A model generated the notes under the pieces. That model was given only the letters and a program-made list of their open reading frames with translations, had not been told where the DNA came from and searched no databases. A DNA stretch of 64,000 nt from assembly GCA_009360345.1 (NCBI GenBank), contig SPDP01000003.1, positions 682,001-746,000 on the forward strand. The letters are read 5' to 3'. This document shows, piece after piece, positions 24,332 through 34,593 of this stretch; the first letter of the stretch is position 1, and each line of letters opens with the position of its first letter. Position numbers and translations under genes: made by a program. Origin of the DNA: Alcaligenaceae bacterium SAGV5 (GTDB lineage Bacteria > Pseudomonadota > Gammaproteobacteria > Burkholderiales > Burkholderiaceae_B).

Positions 24332-25957
24332 TCAGGAGGCCGCCTGGGTCTGGGGCAGCATGGCCTCGAAGGATTCGGCCTGGGCCATGGGCCAGTATTT
24401 CCGGTAGACCTCGTAGGGGGGCGTGCCGGCCAGCAGCTCGCCGCGTTTCAGGAAGGGGAAGAGGCTGGCCAGCAGCTTGACTTCGTTGCCCGAGATCCGG
24501 CGCACGATGTGCTCGGCGCTCAGCTTGGACGGATGGTCCATGCCCGCCGCCGACACCAGTTCGCTCAGCGCGCGCAGGGTATTGCGATGGAAGCTGTAGA
24601 CCCGCTCGGCCTTGTCCGGCACGACCAGCGCCTTCTGCCGCAGCGGGTCCTGCGTGGTGACGCCGGTGGGGCAGCGGTCGGTGTGGCAGGCCTGCGCCTG
24701 GATGCAGCCCAGCGAGAACATGAAGCCGCGCGCGCTGTTGCACCAGTCGGCGCCCAGCGCCAGCGTGCGCGCGATGTCGAAGGCGGTGATGATCTTGCCC
24801 GAGGCGCCTATCCGTATCCGGTCGCGCAGGTTCACGCCGACCAGCGTGTTGTGGACCAGCAGCAGGCCGTCCTGCAGCGGCACGCCGACGTGGTCGGTGA
24901 ATTCCACCGGCGCCGCGCCGGTCCCGCCTTCGGCGCCGTCGACCACGATGAAGTCCGGCGTGATGCCGGTCTGCAGCATGGCCTTGACGATGGCGAACCA
25001 TTCCCAGGGGTGGCCCACGCATAGCTTGAAGCCCACGGGCTTGCCGCCGGAGAGCCGGCGCAGGCGCGCCACGAACTGCATCAGGCCGATGGGCGTGGAG
25101 AACGCGCCATGGCGCGAGGGGGAATTGCAGTCCACGCCCACCAGCACGCCGCGCGCCTCGGCGATCTCGGACGTGACCTTGGCGCCCGGCAGGATGCCGC
25201 CGTGCCCCGGCTTGGCGCCCTGCGAGAGCTTGATCTCTATCATGCGCACCTGGGGCGAGGTGGCGTTGGCCACGAAGGCTTCCTCGCTGAAATGGCCGTC
25301 GGCGTCGCGGCAGCCGAAGTAGCCGGAGCCGATGTTCCAGACCAGGTCGCCGCCCGGCGCCCGATGGTAGCGGCTGATGCCGCCTTCGCCGGTGTCGTGC
25401 GCGAAGTTGCCCTTGCGGGCGCCGGTGTTGAGCGCCGTCACCGCGTTGGCGGACAGGGCGCCGAAACTCATGGCCGAGATGTTGAAGATCGAGGCGCTGT
25501 AGGGCTGGGTACAGTCCGGTCCGCCCACGGTCACGCGGAAATCGAAGTTCTCGATGTGCACCGGGGCCATCGAGTGGTTGATCCATTCGTAGCGCCGTTC
25601 GTACACGTCTTCCTGGGTGCCGAACGGGCGCTTGTCGATATCCTGCTTGGCGCGCTGGTAGACGATGGAGCGCTGGTTGCGCGAGAACGGCGCGGCCTTG
25701 GTGTCGTCCTCGAAGAAGTACTGGCGCAGTTCGGGGCGGATGAACTCGAACAGGAAGCGCAGGTTGCCCAGGATGGGATAGTTGCGGCGGATGGCGTGCT
25801 TGCGCTGCAGGAGGTCGAAGATTCCCAGCGCCAGCAGGGCCGCGAAGATCAGCGCCGGGATCCCCCAGTCGGCGTCGTCCGCGGCCAGCAGGCCGAATCC
25901 CGCGGTGCCCAGGACGGCCAGCCACAACGTCGTGTATCGGGGGGCAAGCCAGGACAT
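24332..25957 (-). CDS. FMN-binding glutamate synthase family protein
   Basis: A 541-residue protein. Two N-terminal hydrophobic segments (residues ~8–50) anchor it in the membrane. The rest matches the FMN/TIM-barrel domain of glutamate synthase: ISAMSFGALSANAVTALN, GEGGISRYHR, KLSQGAKPGHGGILPG and VVDGAEGGTGAAPVEF. The cysteines resembling the GltB 3Fe-4S site are in GCIQAQACHTDRCPTG. No glutaminase domain is present, so it is not a complete glutamate synthase; the reaction is unknown. Genes of this kind are common in proteobacteria. Confidence 0.87.
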   Translation of the reverse strand: MSWLAPRYTTLWLAVLGTAGFGLLAADDADWGIPALIFAALLALGIFDLLQRKHAIRRNYPILGNLRFLFEFIRPELRQYFFEDDTKAAPFSRNQRSIVYQRAKQDIDKRPFGTQEDVYERRYEWINHSMAPVHIENFDFRVTVGGPDCTQPYSASIFNISAMSFGALSANAVTALNTGARKGNFAHDTGEGGISRYHRAPGGDLVWNIGSGYFGCRDADGHFSEEAFVANATSPQVRMIEIKLSQGAKPGHGGILPGAKVTSEIAEARGVLVGVDCNSPSRHGAFSTPIGLMQFVARLRRLSGGKPVGFKLCVGHPWEWFAIVKAMLQTGITPDFIVVDGAEGGTGAAPVEFTDHVGVPLQDGLLLVHNTLVGVNLRDRIRIGASGKIITAFDIARTLALGADWCNSARGFMFSLGCIQAQACHTDRCPTGVTTQDPLRQKALVVPDKAERVYSFHRNTLRALSELVSAAGMDHPSKLSAEHIVRRISGNEVKLLASLFPFLKRGELLAGTPPYEVYRKYWPMAQAESFEAMLPQTQAAS

Positions 25958-26019
25958 GCGCGACTCCTTTGGAATGAAATGGAGTCAAGCATAGCAGCGC
26001 GGGCAGGGAGGGGCCGGGA

Positions 26020-26634
26020 TCAGCCCTGGCGCGGGTCCGTGTCGGCGAACGAGGGGCGCTGCGCCAGTTTCTCGGCCAGGCGGGCCAGGTTCGGATGGCC
26101 GTCGCGCCAGTCGCGCTCGGGGTAGCGGAAGTCGAGGTAGCCCAGCGCACAGCCGACCGCGACGTCGGCCAGCGTGTAGCTGTTGCCGGCGCAGAAAGGC
26201 TTTTCGCCCAGGCCGGTTTCCATGGTTTCCACGGCGGCGTCGATCTTGCCTTGCTGGCGCGCGATCCAGCTCTCGCTGCGCAGCGCCTCGGGGCGCTGGG
26301 TGTATTCGGCGCGGATCAGCACGGCGGCGTCCAGCAGGCCGTCGGCCAGGGCTTCCCAGCACTTGACCTCGGAGCGCTCGCGGCCCGAGGGAGGCAGCAA
26401 CCGGCAGACCGGCGTGATCGTGTCCAGGTATTCGACGATGACACGGGAATCGAAGACCGCGCCGCCATCCTCCATGATCAGGCAGGGGACCTTGCCGAGC
26501 GGGTTGGAGTCCTGGATGCGGGAGTCCGCCGCCCACACGTTTTCCTGCTCGAACTGGTAGTCGAGTTTCTTCTCTGCCAGGACGACGCGGACTTTGCGGA
26601 CGAAGGGGCTGGCCAACGAGCCGATAAGTTTCAT
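26020..26634 (-). CDS. Glutathione S-transferase (YibF-like)
   Basis: A 204-residue GST. The N-terminal thioredoxin-like domain starts MKLIGSLASPFVRKVRVVLA with Ser/Pro at the glutathione site, then NPLGKVPCLIMEDG (cis-Pro) and FDSRVIVEYLD. The C-terminal helical domain has the N-capping motif YTLADVAVGCALGYLDFRYP. The start at 26634 is supported by homolog N-termini. Divergent from purB. The natural substrate is unknown. Confidence 0.88.
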   Translation of the reverse strand: MKLIGSLASPFVRKVRVVLAEKKLDYQFEQENVWAADSRIQDSNPLGKVPCLIMEDGGAVFDSRVIVEYLDTITPVCRLLPPSGRERSEVKCWEALADGLLDAAVLIRAEYTQRPEALRSESWIARQQGKIDAAVETMETGLGEKPFCAGNSYTLADVAVGCALGYLDFRYPERDWRDGHPNLARLAEKLAQRPSFADTDPRQG

Positions 26635-26636
26635 AG

Positions 26637-28139
<1,503 letters not shown>

Positions 28140-28279
28140 CCGCCCACCGGACGTGGACGCCATGGCGTCCACGTCCGGGAACCCTGGCGCGCCCCGCGCA
28201 TCGAAGTCGTTGGAATCGTTGTCCGACCGGTCTATCGTCCGGTAGACCCCACCCTGTCCGCCCTACCCAGGAGCCCCTG

Positions 28280-28738
28280 ATGAAGAGACTTTTGCGCGTG
28301 CTGTCCGTCGCCTGTATCGCCGCCGCTCCCATGCTGCTGCCCGCCACCGCCGCCGCCCAGTTCGCCAAGCCGGAGGACGCCGTCAAGTATCGCGAATCGG
28401 CCCTTACCGTCATGTCCAACCATTTCGGCCGGATCGCGCCGGTCGTGCGCGGACAGCAGCCCTACGATGCGGCCCAGGTGAAGGCCGACGTGGCCATCGT
28501 CGCCATGATGTCCAAGCTGCCGTGGAGCGCGTTCGGTCCGGGAACGGAAGGCGGCGGCGCCCGTCCGGCGGTCTGGTCCGACAACGCCAGGTTCAAGCAG
28601 GGCCAGGAACGCCTGCACGGCGACATCGACAAGCTGGTGGCGGCGGCCGACAGCGGCGACCTGGCCCAGGTGCGGACCGCCTATGGCGCGGTCGCCGCCA
28701 GTTGCAAGGCCTGCCACGACAATTTCCGGAACCGGTAA
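28280..28738 (+). CDS. Cytochrome c'
   Basis: A 152-residue periplasmic cytochrome. A signal peptide (MKRLLRVLSVACIAAAP... ATAAAQ) is followed by a four-helix-bundle sequence and a C-terminal heme site CKACH (Cys142, Cys145, His146). Cytochromes c' bind NO and help resist nitrosative stress; some partner with cytochrome b561. A cytochrome b561 gene lies 1.6 kb away beyond the DUF3300 gene on the other strand. GGAG precedes the ATG, and a strong terminator follows. Confidence 0.9.
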   Translation: MKRLLRVLSVACIAAAPMLLPATAAAQFAKPEDAVKYRESALTVMSNHFGRIAPVVRGQQPYDAAQVKADVAIVAMMSKLPWSAFGPGTEGGGARPAVWSDNARFKQGQERLHGDIDKLVAAADSGDLAQVRTAYGAVAASCKACHDNFRNR

Positions 28739-28781
28739 TCGATCGAAATAAGTTTTGGCGCTTGTAAGCCGGTTGTTTCAA

Positions 28782-28809
28782 AAAAAGCCAGGTCCATCCT
28801 GGCTTTTTT
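28782..28809 (+). terminator. Rho-independent terminator of the cytochrome c' gene
   Basis: An 11-base-pair stem AAAAAGCCAGG/CCTGGCTTTTT (28782–28792, 28798–28808) with loop TCCAT and a T run. Confidence 0.88.
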
Positions 28810-28858
28810 CGTTTTCCGGCGGTCGAATAGCTATATTCCCGCCAAAGGGGGGCCCGTC

Positions 28859-30349
28859 ATGGCTTCCGTATCGAAAATCGTCTTGTGCATGGCCGCCGCC
28901 TTTTCCACGGTGGTCGGCCTGCCGGTTCCCGTCGTGGCCCAGACCACGGCATCGACACGCAATGGCATCGCGCAACCCGCGGAGCTGGAGCAACTGGTCG
29001 CGCCCATCGCGCTGTATCCCGACGCGCTGCTGTCGCAGATCCTGATGGCGTCCACCTATCCGCTGGAAGTGGTCGAGGCCGCCCGCTGGCAGAAGGACCA
29101 TCCCAATGTGACGGGCGCGGACCTGGAAGGCGCGATGCAGAACCAGGACTGGGATCCCAGCGTCAAGTCGCTGGTCGCCTTCCCCAATGTGCTGGACATG
29201 ATGAACGAACGCCTGGGCTGGACCAGCCGGCTGGGCGACGTTTTCCTGGCGCAGCAGGATGCGCTGATGGATCAGGTCCAGGTCCTGCGGGCGCGGGCCC
29301 AGGCGGCTGGCAACCTGACGTCGGGGTCGGAGCAGACGGTCACCACCGTGCCGGCCTCGAGCGGCACCACGGTCATCCGTATCGAGCCCACGCGGCCGGA
29401 CGTGGTCTACGTGCCGGTCTACAACCCCACGGTCGTCTACGGGCCGTGGCTGTATCCGGCCTATACGCCGTTCTACTGGTACCCGCCCGGATACGTGGCC
29501 GCCGGCGTCGTGTTCTCGTTCGGCGTGGGCCTGTTCATCGGGCATGCGCTGTGGGGGGGCTACGACTGGCACGCGCACCGGGTCAACGTGGTCAACATCT
29601 ACAACTACAACAACTTCAACCGTACGCGATTCAGCCACGTCGACTGGCAGCATGATGCCTACCACCGCCGCAACGTGGGCTACGGCGATCCGGGACGCGG
29701 CCGCCAGTTCTATGGTGGCGATCCTGCCGGGCATTTCGCCGCGCGCGAGGCGTATCGCGCCCGGGCCGATGCCGGGCGGCGCGAACTGCCCAACATCGAT
29801 CGCGCGTCGCTGCGCGACCCCGGCAGGGGATTCGGCAGCCGTTTCGACGGGGGCCAGGGCAATCGTTTCGACGGCGGGCGGCCGGGTGCGGCGGGCGACC
29901 GCGGTACCCCCGGCAGCCGTTTCGATGGACAGGCGGGCGGACCGAGGACCGATGCCGGTCGGGGCCGCGAGACAGGTAATCCCGGCGCGGTGCCGGGCCG
30001 CACGCCGGGTGGCGGCGCGGGCGGCATGCCGGGGAGCGCCGGCGGCCGCGGGCAAGGGCCCCAGGTGTCGCGCCCGGGCCAGGACGGCCAGCGCGGCGCG
30101 GGAACCACGCCCTCGCGTCCGTCCGGCGGCGGGGAATGGGCCGGTGGCCGCGGCAACGGCGGTGGTGTCCAGGCGGGACCTGGCGCGGGCCGGGGCTTGG
30201 GCGGGCCGCAGGGCGGCCGGGAGTTCGGCGGTGGCCGCGATTTCGGCCGTGGGGCCGGTGGTGGCCATGGCGGTGAAGGACGCGGTGGCAGCGTCGGCAT
30301 GGCCGGTGGCGGTGGTGGCGGCGGTGGCGGCCATCATGGCGGCCGCTGA
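28859..30349 (+). CDS. DUF3300 domain-containing exported protein with Gly-rich tail
   Basis: A 496-residue protein. A signal peptide ends near VPVVAQ, then a DUF3300 domain spans residues ~40–260: LVAPIALYPDALLSQILMAS, VVEAARWQKDHP and RPDVVYVPVYNPTVVYGPW. The last ~200 residues are low-complexity, rich in Gly, Arg and Asp, with repeated GSRFDGG/NRFDGG units and a final run of Gly then HHGGR. AAAGGGGGG precedes the ATG. The function is unknown; the tail looks disordered and surface- or nucleic-acid-binding-like, but that is only a guess. Confidence 0.88.
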   Translation: MASVSKIVLCMAAAFSTVVGLPVPVVAQTTASTRNGIAQPAELEQLVAPIALYPDALLSQILMASTYPLEVVEAARWQKDHPNVTGADLEGAMQNQDWDPSVKSLVAFPNVLDMMNERLGWTSRLGDVFLAQQDALMDQVQVLRARAQAAGNLTSGSEQTVTTVPASSGTTVIRIEPTRPDVVYVPVYNPTVVYGPWLYPAYTPFYWYPPGYVAAGVVFSFGVGLFIGHALWGGYDWHAHRVNVVNIYNYNNFNRTRFSHVDWQHDAYHRRNVGYGDPGRGRQFYGGDPAGHFAAREAYRARADAGRRELPNIDRASLRDPGRGFGSRFDGGQGNRFDGGRPGAAGDRGTPGSRFDGQAGGPRTDAGRGRETGNPGAVPGRTPGGGAGGMPGSAGGRGQGPQVSRPGQDGQRGAGTTPSRPSGGGEWAGGRGNGGGVQAGPGAGRGLGGPQGGREFGGGRDFGRGAGGGHGGEGRGGSVGMAGGGGGGGGGHHGGR

Positions 30350-30370
30350 CCGGCGCCGCCTGGGAACGGC

Positions 30371-31054
30371 TCAGAACATCGCGGCGGGCCGCAGCGACAC
30401 GATGCCGTAGACCACCGCGGCGGCCGCGGCCGCGATGACCAGCGCAAGCAGGCGGGTGCCCGCCGTATCGCGCGCGGAATCGGCACCGTTGGCGAACTCT
30501 TCGGCCGGCGCGTCGCCCGTGATCATGGCGCGGGTCAGTTTCTGCTTCTTCGCCACCCGGTACCAGACGATCGCCAGGACGTGCAGCCCGACCAGGATCA
30601 GGATGGGCAGTTCGTCCAGCTTGTGCAGTCCGGTGAGCCGGTCCGACCAATCCTTGCCGACCAGGCCGGCCAGCGGTCCTTCCGTGAAGATGTCGTCGTT
30701 GGCGAACAGCCCCGTGACGGCCTGGTAGCCCAGCAGCAGGATCATGGCCACGACGGACAGCGCGCCCAGCGGATTGTGGCCGGGCGTGCGCGGCATCGTG
30801 CCCCGCAGGTAGGCGGCGATCGCCCGCGGCCCGCGCACGAAGCGCGCGAAGCGGGCGTGGTTGCCGCCCACGAATCCCCAGACGATGCGAAACAGGATCA
30901 GCCCCAGCACCGCGTAGCCGAACAGCAGGTGGTACTCCGTCCAGAGGCCGCCGGCCTTGATGGTGGCGAACGCGCCGATCACACAGATGACGAGCAGCCA
31001 GTGGAAGAGGCGGGTGGGGAAGTCCCAGACGCGGATCTTGCTTGGGTTGGACAT
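30371..31054 (-). CDS. Cytochrome b561 family membrane protein
   Basis: A 227-residue integral membrane protein. It starts MSNPSKIRVWDFPTRLFHWL with the family motif VWDxPTRLFHW and its first heme His. Further membrane helices carry TEYHLLFGYAVLGLILFRIVWG and GLHKLDELPILILVGLHVLAIVWY with heme-binding His residues, and a last helix lies at the C-terminus. Such proteins pass electrons from quinol to a periplasmic c-type cytochrome; the cytochrome c' encoded at 28280–28738 is the likely partner by genome context. Confidence 0.9.
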   Translation of the reverse strand: MSNPSKIRVWDFPTRLFHWLLVICVIGAFATIKAGGLWTEYHLLFGYAVLGLILFRIVWGFVGGNHARFARFVRGPRAIAAYLRGTMPRTPGHNPLGALSVVAMILLLGYQAVTGLFANDDIFTEGPLAGLVGKDWSDRLTGLHKLDELPILILVGLHVLAIVWYRVAKKQKLTRAMITGDAPAEEFANGADSARDTAGTRLLALVIAAAAAAVVYGIVSLRPAAMF

Positions 31055-31084
31055 GGAGCAGCCACCGAAGAAGCGGGAGAGTGG

Positions 31085-32185
31085 CTATTGTGCCATCGGT
31101 GCCTGGCTGCGTGGTTCCGGTTCGCGCCGGTCGATCAGGGGATGGATGGCCTCGGCGTGCCGCAGCAGCGCTTCGTCTTCGCCCAGCCTGCCCACGCACT
31201 GCACGCCCACCGGCAGGCCCCCCGGAGACTGGTCCGTCGGCAGATGGACCGCGGGCCAACCGAGCACCGACCAGACCCGGTTGAAGGTCGAGTCGCCGGT
31301 ATGGTGCAGGCCGGCCGGCGCCTCGCCCGCGGCGCTGGGTGTCAGGATGACGTCGACGTCCCGCATCCTGGCGTCGAGCGCGGCGCGTGCTTCCCGGACC
31401 TGGTGCAGGGCTTCGCCGTACTGCCCGGCCGTCACGGCCCGTCCCGCCTCGATCGCCTTCATCATGACCGCACTCAACTCGTGACGCCGCGTGCGATGGA
31501 TGGGCAGCAGCGAGCGGGAAAGTTCGTGCAGCATGATGCGGCGGTGGCATTCGGCCAGCGCGGGCAGGAGGTCGGCCAGGGGCGCCTCGGCGACGGCGCA
31601 GCCGGCCCGGCGCAGCGCGGCGGCCGCATGGTCCAGCGCCTGTCGCGCTTCGGGCGCCAGCCGTCCCAGTTCCGTGGCGTCCAGGCGCCATACGCGCAGG
31701 CTGCTCACCGGTTGGCGGGGCGCGAGGTTCCGCCAGGGCAGCAGGGCCCGTCCGGCCAGGATGGCGTCCGTCACGGAACGCGTGAACCAGCCCACGCAAT
31801 CCAGGCTGTCGGCCACGGGAGAGACGCCGGCCGAGGGGACCGCGTTCAGCGAGGTCTTGACGCCGACCACGCCGCAATAGGCGGCGGGCCGGATGACCGA
31901 TCCGCCGGTCTGCGTGCCCAGCGCCAGCGGCACCATGCCGGCGGCCACCGCGGCGGCCGAGCCGCTGGACGAGCCGCCGGGAGTGTGGCCGGGCATGCGC
32001 GGATTGCGGGTCGGACCGGGGTGGGAGAATGCCAGCTCGGCCGTGACGGTCTTGCCCACCGGAACGGCGCCGGCCGCCCGCAGCAGCTCGACGCAGGCCG
32101 CGCTGCGCGGCGCCGGGGCCGCCGCGCCGGGCAGGCCGAGTCCGGTCGGCATGCCTTCGACGTCGATGATGTCTTTCACGCCCAC
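31085..32185 (-). CDS. Amidase signature family protein, 5'-truncated
   Basis: 366 residues from the first possible start, a GTG. The catalytic Lys is at the very N-terminus in MGVKDIIDVEGMPT, and the Gly-Ser-rich nucleophile segment TPGGSSSGSAAAVAAG and GTQTGGSVIRPAAYCGVVG are intact. Family members normally carry about 50–70 residues before this Lys. Here the open frame extends upstream only through PGSLPPAHPPLPLLGVPV, typical amidase sequence, and then runs into DNA that encodes another protein's start in a different frame. The gene therefore seems to have lost its 5' end and its own start by deletion. It may be inactive. Confidence 0.8.
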   Translation of the reverse strand: MGVKDIIDVEGMPTGLGLPGAAAPAPRSAACVELLRAAGAVPVGKTVTAELAFSHPGPTRNPRMPGHTPGGSSSGSAAAVAAGMVPLALGTQTGGSVIRPAAYCGVVGVKTSLNAVPSAGVSPVADSLDCVGWFTRSVTDAILAGRALLPWRNLAPRQPVSSLRVWRLDATELGRLAPEARQALDHAAAALRRAGCAVAEAPLADLLPALAECHRRIMLHELSRSLLPIHRTRRHELSAVMMKAIEAGRAVTAGQYGEALHQVREARAALDARMRDVDVILTPSAAGEAPAGLHHTGDSTFNRVWSVLGWPAVHLPTDQSPGGLPVGVQCVGRLGEDEALLRHAEAIHPLIDRREPEPRSQAPMAQ

Positions 32186-32228
32186 AGGGACGCCCAGCAG
32201 CGGGAGGGGAGGGTGGGCGGGCGGCAGG

Positions 32229-32270
32229 CTCCCAGGCTTGTTCGATGACGGTCTTGAGGTCTTGGCTCAT
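32229..32270 (-). pseudogene. dapD: Remnant of dapD (first 14 codons)
   Basis: The ATG at 32270 opens MSQDLKTVIEQAWE, which matches the start of betaproteobacterial tetrahydrodipicolinate N-succinyltransferases (DLxTxIExAWE). The rest of dapD is absent: after GGGAG the sequence becomes that of the amidase gene in another frame. The intact gene just upstream is dapC, which in this group normally precedes dapD. The fusion point carries a short shared GGGAG, as expected of a deletion by short homology or of a misjoined assembly. Confidence 0.7.
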
Positions 32271-32289
32271 GGTCGGATATCCAAAAAAG

Positions 32290-32372
32290 GACCCCCCCTT
32301 ACGCGCTTGCGCGCGCCCCCCGAGGGGGCGGCACTGGCGGACCGGCGGAGCCGGATCCGCTGTGCCCTGGGT
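32290..32372. repeat. Dispersed GC-rich intergenic repeat, copy 4
   Basis: Almost identical to copy 1: CTTACGCGCTTGCGCGCG, CCCCCCGAGGGGG, GGCACTGGCGGACCGG and GGAGCCGGATCCGCTGTGCC. It separates dapC from the dapD remnant. Confidence 0.75.
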
Positions 32373-32406
32373 AGCGGGGTGTGTTTACATGCGGTATGGG
32401 TGTTGT

Positions 32407-33615
32407 TTATGCGATGCGGGTGGTTGGCAGCGAGCGGGCGTAGCGCGCCAGGCGGTGGGCCGCCTCGACGCATTCGTCCAGGGGCGCCACCAGAGCCAGG
32501 CGCAGGCGGTTGGCGCCCGGGTTGCCGGCGGGGGTCTCGCGCGCGAGGTAGCTGCCCGGCAGGGCCGTGACGTTCTCCTGCGCCAGCAGGCCGCGGGTGA
32601 ACTCGGCGTCGTCGATGGGCGTGCGCGGCCAGAGGTAGAACGAGGCCTGGGGGCGCTGGATGTCCATCGCGTCCTGCAGGATGGGCAGGACCGCGTCGAA
32701 TTTCTCGCGGTACATGCGCCGGTTCTCGCGCACGTGGTCTTCGTCGCTCCAGGCCGCGATGCTGGCCGCCGAGACCACGTCGCTCATGGCGCTGCCATGA
32801 TAGGTCCGGTACAGCAGGAACTGCGCCAGCAGCCTGGCGTCGCCCGCCACGAAGCCGGAACGCATGCCGGGCACGTTCGAGCGCTTGGACAGGCTGGAGA
32901 ACACCACGATGTTGTGGAAGTCGCCGCGCCCCAGGCGGTGGGCCGCTTCGAGCGCGCCCAGCGGGGGCTCGGCCTCGTCCAGGTAGATCTCGGAATAGCA
33001 CTCGTCGGAGGCGATGATGAAACCGTATTTGTCGGCCTGCTCGAACAGGTACTTCCATTCGTCCAGGCCCATGACGTTGCCCGCCGGGTTCCCGGGCGAG
33101 CAGACGTAGGCAAGCCGGGTCTCGCTCCATTCGGCGGGCGATACCGATGCCCAGTCGCAGCCGAAGTTGCGCGCCGGGTCGGCGTTGACGAAGGTGGGGC
33201 GGGCGCCGGCCAGCAGCGCGGCGCCTTCGTAGATCTGGTAGAACGGATTGGGGCACAGCACCCGGGGTTGCCGCGCGCCGTCGATCACCACCTGCGCGAA
33301 GGCGAACAAGGCCTCGCGAGAACCCAGGACGGGCAATACCTGCGTGTCGGGATCGATGGCCGGCAGCCCATAGCGCCGCTCCAGCCATCCGGCGATGGCG
33401 GCGCGCAGCGCGGGTGAGCCCTTGGTCGGCGGATAGCCGGACAACCCGGACAGGTTCTGCCGGATGGCGTCTTCGATGAACGCCGGCGTGGCGTGCTTGG
33501 GCTCGCCGATGGACAGGCCGACGGGGCGCAGGCCGGCGGGCGGCACGACATTGGCGTACAGCGCGCGCAGTTTTTCGAAGGGATAGGGCTGGAGCAGCCC
33601 GAGACGAGGATTCAT
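32407..33615 (-). CDS. dapC: Succinyldiaminopimelate transaminase
   Basis: A 402-residue PLP-dependent class I aminotransferase. It starts MNPRLGLLQPYPFEKLRAL, the DapC type. It has SIGEPKHATP, the pyridine-stacking and phosphate regions, and the Schiff-base Lys in VVFSSLSKRSNVPGMRSG. It makes N-succinyl-LL-diaminopimelate's precursor step in the lysine/peptidoglycan DAP pathway. The expected downstream neighbour dapD is reduced to a remnant. The ATG at 33615 fits the family. Confidence 0.92.
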   Translation of the reverse strand: MNPRLGLLQPYPFEKLRALYANVVPPAGLRPVGLSIGEPKHATPAFIEDAIRQNLSGLSGYPPTKGSPALRAAIAGWLERRYGLPAIDPDTQVLPVLGSREALFAFAQVVIDGARQPRVLCPNPFYQIYEGAALLAGARPTFVNADPARNFGCDWASVSPAEWSETRLAYVCSPGNPAGNVMGLDEWKYLFEQADKYGFIIASDECYSEIYLDEAEPPLGALEAAHRLGRGDFHNIVVFSSLSKRSNVPGMRSGFVAGDARLLAQFLLYRTYHGSAMSDVVSAASIAAWSDEDHVRENRRMYREKFDAVLPILQDAMDIQRPQASFYLWPRTPIDDAEFTRGLLAQENVTALPGSYLARETPAGNPGANRLRLALVAPLDECVEAAHRLARYARSLPTTRIA

Positions 33616-33691
33616 GGCCGCGATTGTAACCTCGGGCCCGCCATTTTGCCGCCGGGCCGCCCCAAGGCAAAAAGTGGCCCCGGCGGCCGTC

Positions 33692-34399
33692 CTAGCCGGC
33701 CTGCCCGGGTGCCGCGAAGTCCCCGCAGGGCTGCGTGAAGGAATAGCCCACGCCCCGGACGGCTTCCAGAGGCAGGGTGAGGCCGTGCCGCTGCGCCTTG
33801 CGGCGCAACCGGCTCACCAGGACCGCGACGTTGTGCAACTGGCGTTCGCCGTCCTTGGCCGAAACGGCCTGCCACTGGGCGAAGGTCAGGGTGCGGTTGC
33901 GCTCGCTGAAAATGTGGCTGACGAACTGCCATTCGGTCAGGGTCAGCGGCAGGCTGCGGCCTTCCGGGCTCGTCAGGCGGCGCGGTGGCGTGGACAGCAG
34001 CCAGAGCGCCGGGGTGGGCGTCTCGGGCGACGGTTCGGGCAGGCGCGGCGCGGTGACGGCGAGGTGGCGCCGCATGGCGCGCAGGATGGGGGACAGTTCC
34101 GCGTTGGGAGCGGCGCCGAGCACCCGGACCTCCACCTGGGGCGTGTCCGCGCCGTGGCCGCCGGGTTTGGGGGGGACATAGACGAGACGGGTCAGCGGGT
34201 AGCTGTCGAACGCGGTTGCCCGCGCCGCGTCGGCCAGCACCACGGGGTTCTTGCCCGCCCGCAGCAGCGCGTGCACTTCCTGGGAACTGGTGCAGACGTA
34301 GACGCTGAAGCCGGCGCGCATCAATTCGTCCGCGATCTCGTAATCGCGGCCGGTCTCTCCGAGCAGGACGGCGACTTCCGGCGTGTGGGTTTCTATCAT
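33692..34399 (-). CDS. Response-regulator-like protein with atypical receiver and winged-helix domain
   Basis: A 235-residue protein. The N-terminal ~110 residues resemble a receiver fold (VAVLLGETGRDYEIADELM), but the usual pair of acidic residues after the first strand is replaced by Gly-Glu; an Asp (VVLADAAR) is at the place of the phospho-acceptor. The C-terminal ~95 residues are an OmpR/PhoB winged helix (LPLTLTEWQFVSHIFSE, LHNVAVLVSRLRRKAQRHG, LEAVRGVGYSF). No histidine kinase is adjacent. It may be an orphan regulator working without normal phosphorylation. The start at 34399 removes an unlikely tail. Confidence 0.8.
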   Translation of the reverse strand: MIETHTPEVAVLLGETGRDYEIADELMRAGFSVYVCTSSQEVHALLRAGKNPVVLADAARATAFDSYPLTRLVYVPPKPGGHGADTPQVEVRVLGAAPNAELSPILRAMRRHLAVTAPRLPEPSPETPTPALWLLSTPPRRLTSPEGRSLPLTLTEWQFVSHIFSERNRTLTFAQWQAVSAKDGERQLHNVAVLVSRLRRKAQRHGLTLPLEAVRGVGYSFTQPCGDFAAPGQAG

Positions 34400-34593
34400 T
34401 GCGGGTAAGAAAGCGTTGCGGGATTGCAATCGCAATCTATCCCAACGTTTTGGAGAGGATGATCAAGAACGGTAAACAGCCGCCCTGAAGGGGCCGGATC
34501 GCCCGCGGCAAGGGAAAACAATGGTTGGCGGGCCGGAGGGGCAGGCCGTCCAGGCCTTTTCGGAGACTCGGGTTACAATCCGGTTTCTGATGT

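Noticed and set aside
30000..30349. GGC-rich tandem-like sequence in the DUF3300 gene as a DNA repeat array
   Set aside because: The repetition follows the Gly-rich protein sequence with changing codons; it is protein low complexity rather than a DNA repeat element.
29631..32270. A long minus-strand frame running through the amidase, cytochrome b561 and DUF3300 regions
   Set aside because: Only the first 14 codons resemble a known protein (DapD). The rest is out-of-frame reading of the amidase, cytochrome b561 and antisense DUF3300 sequence.
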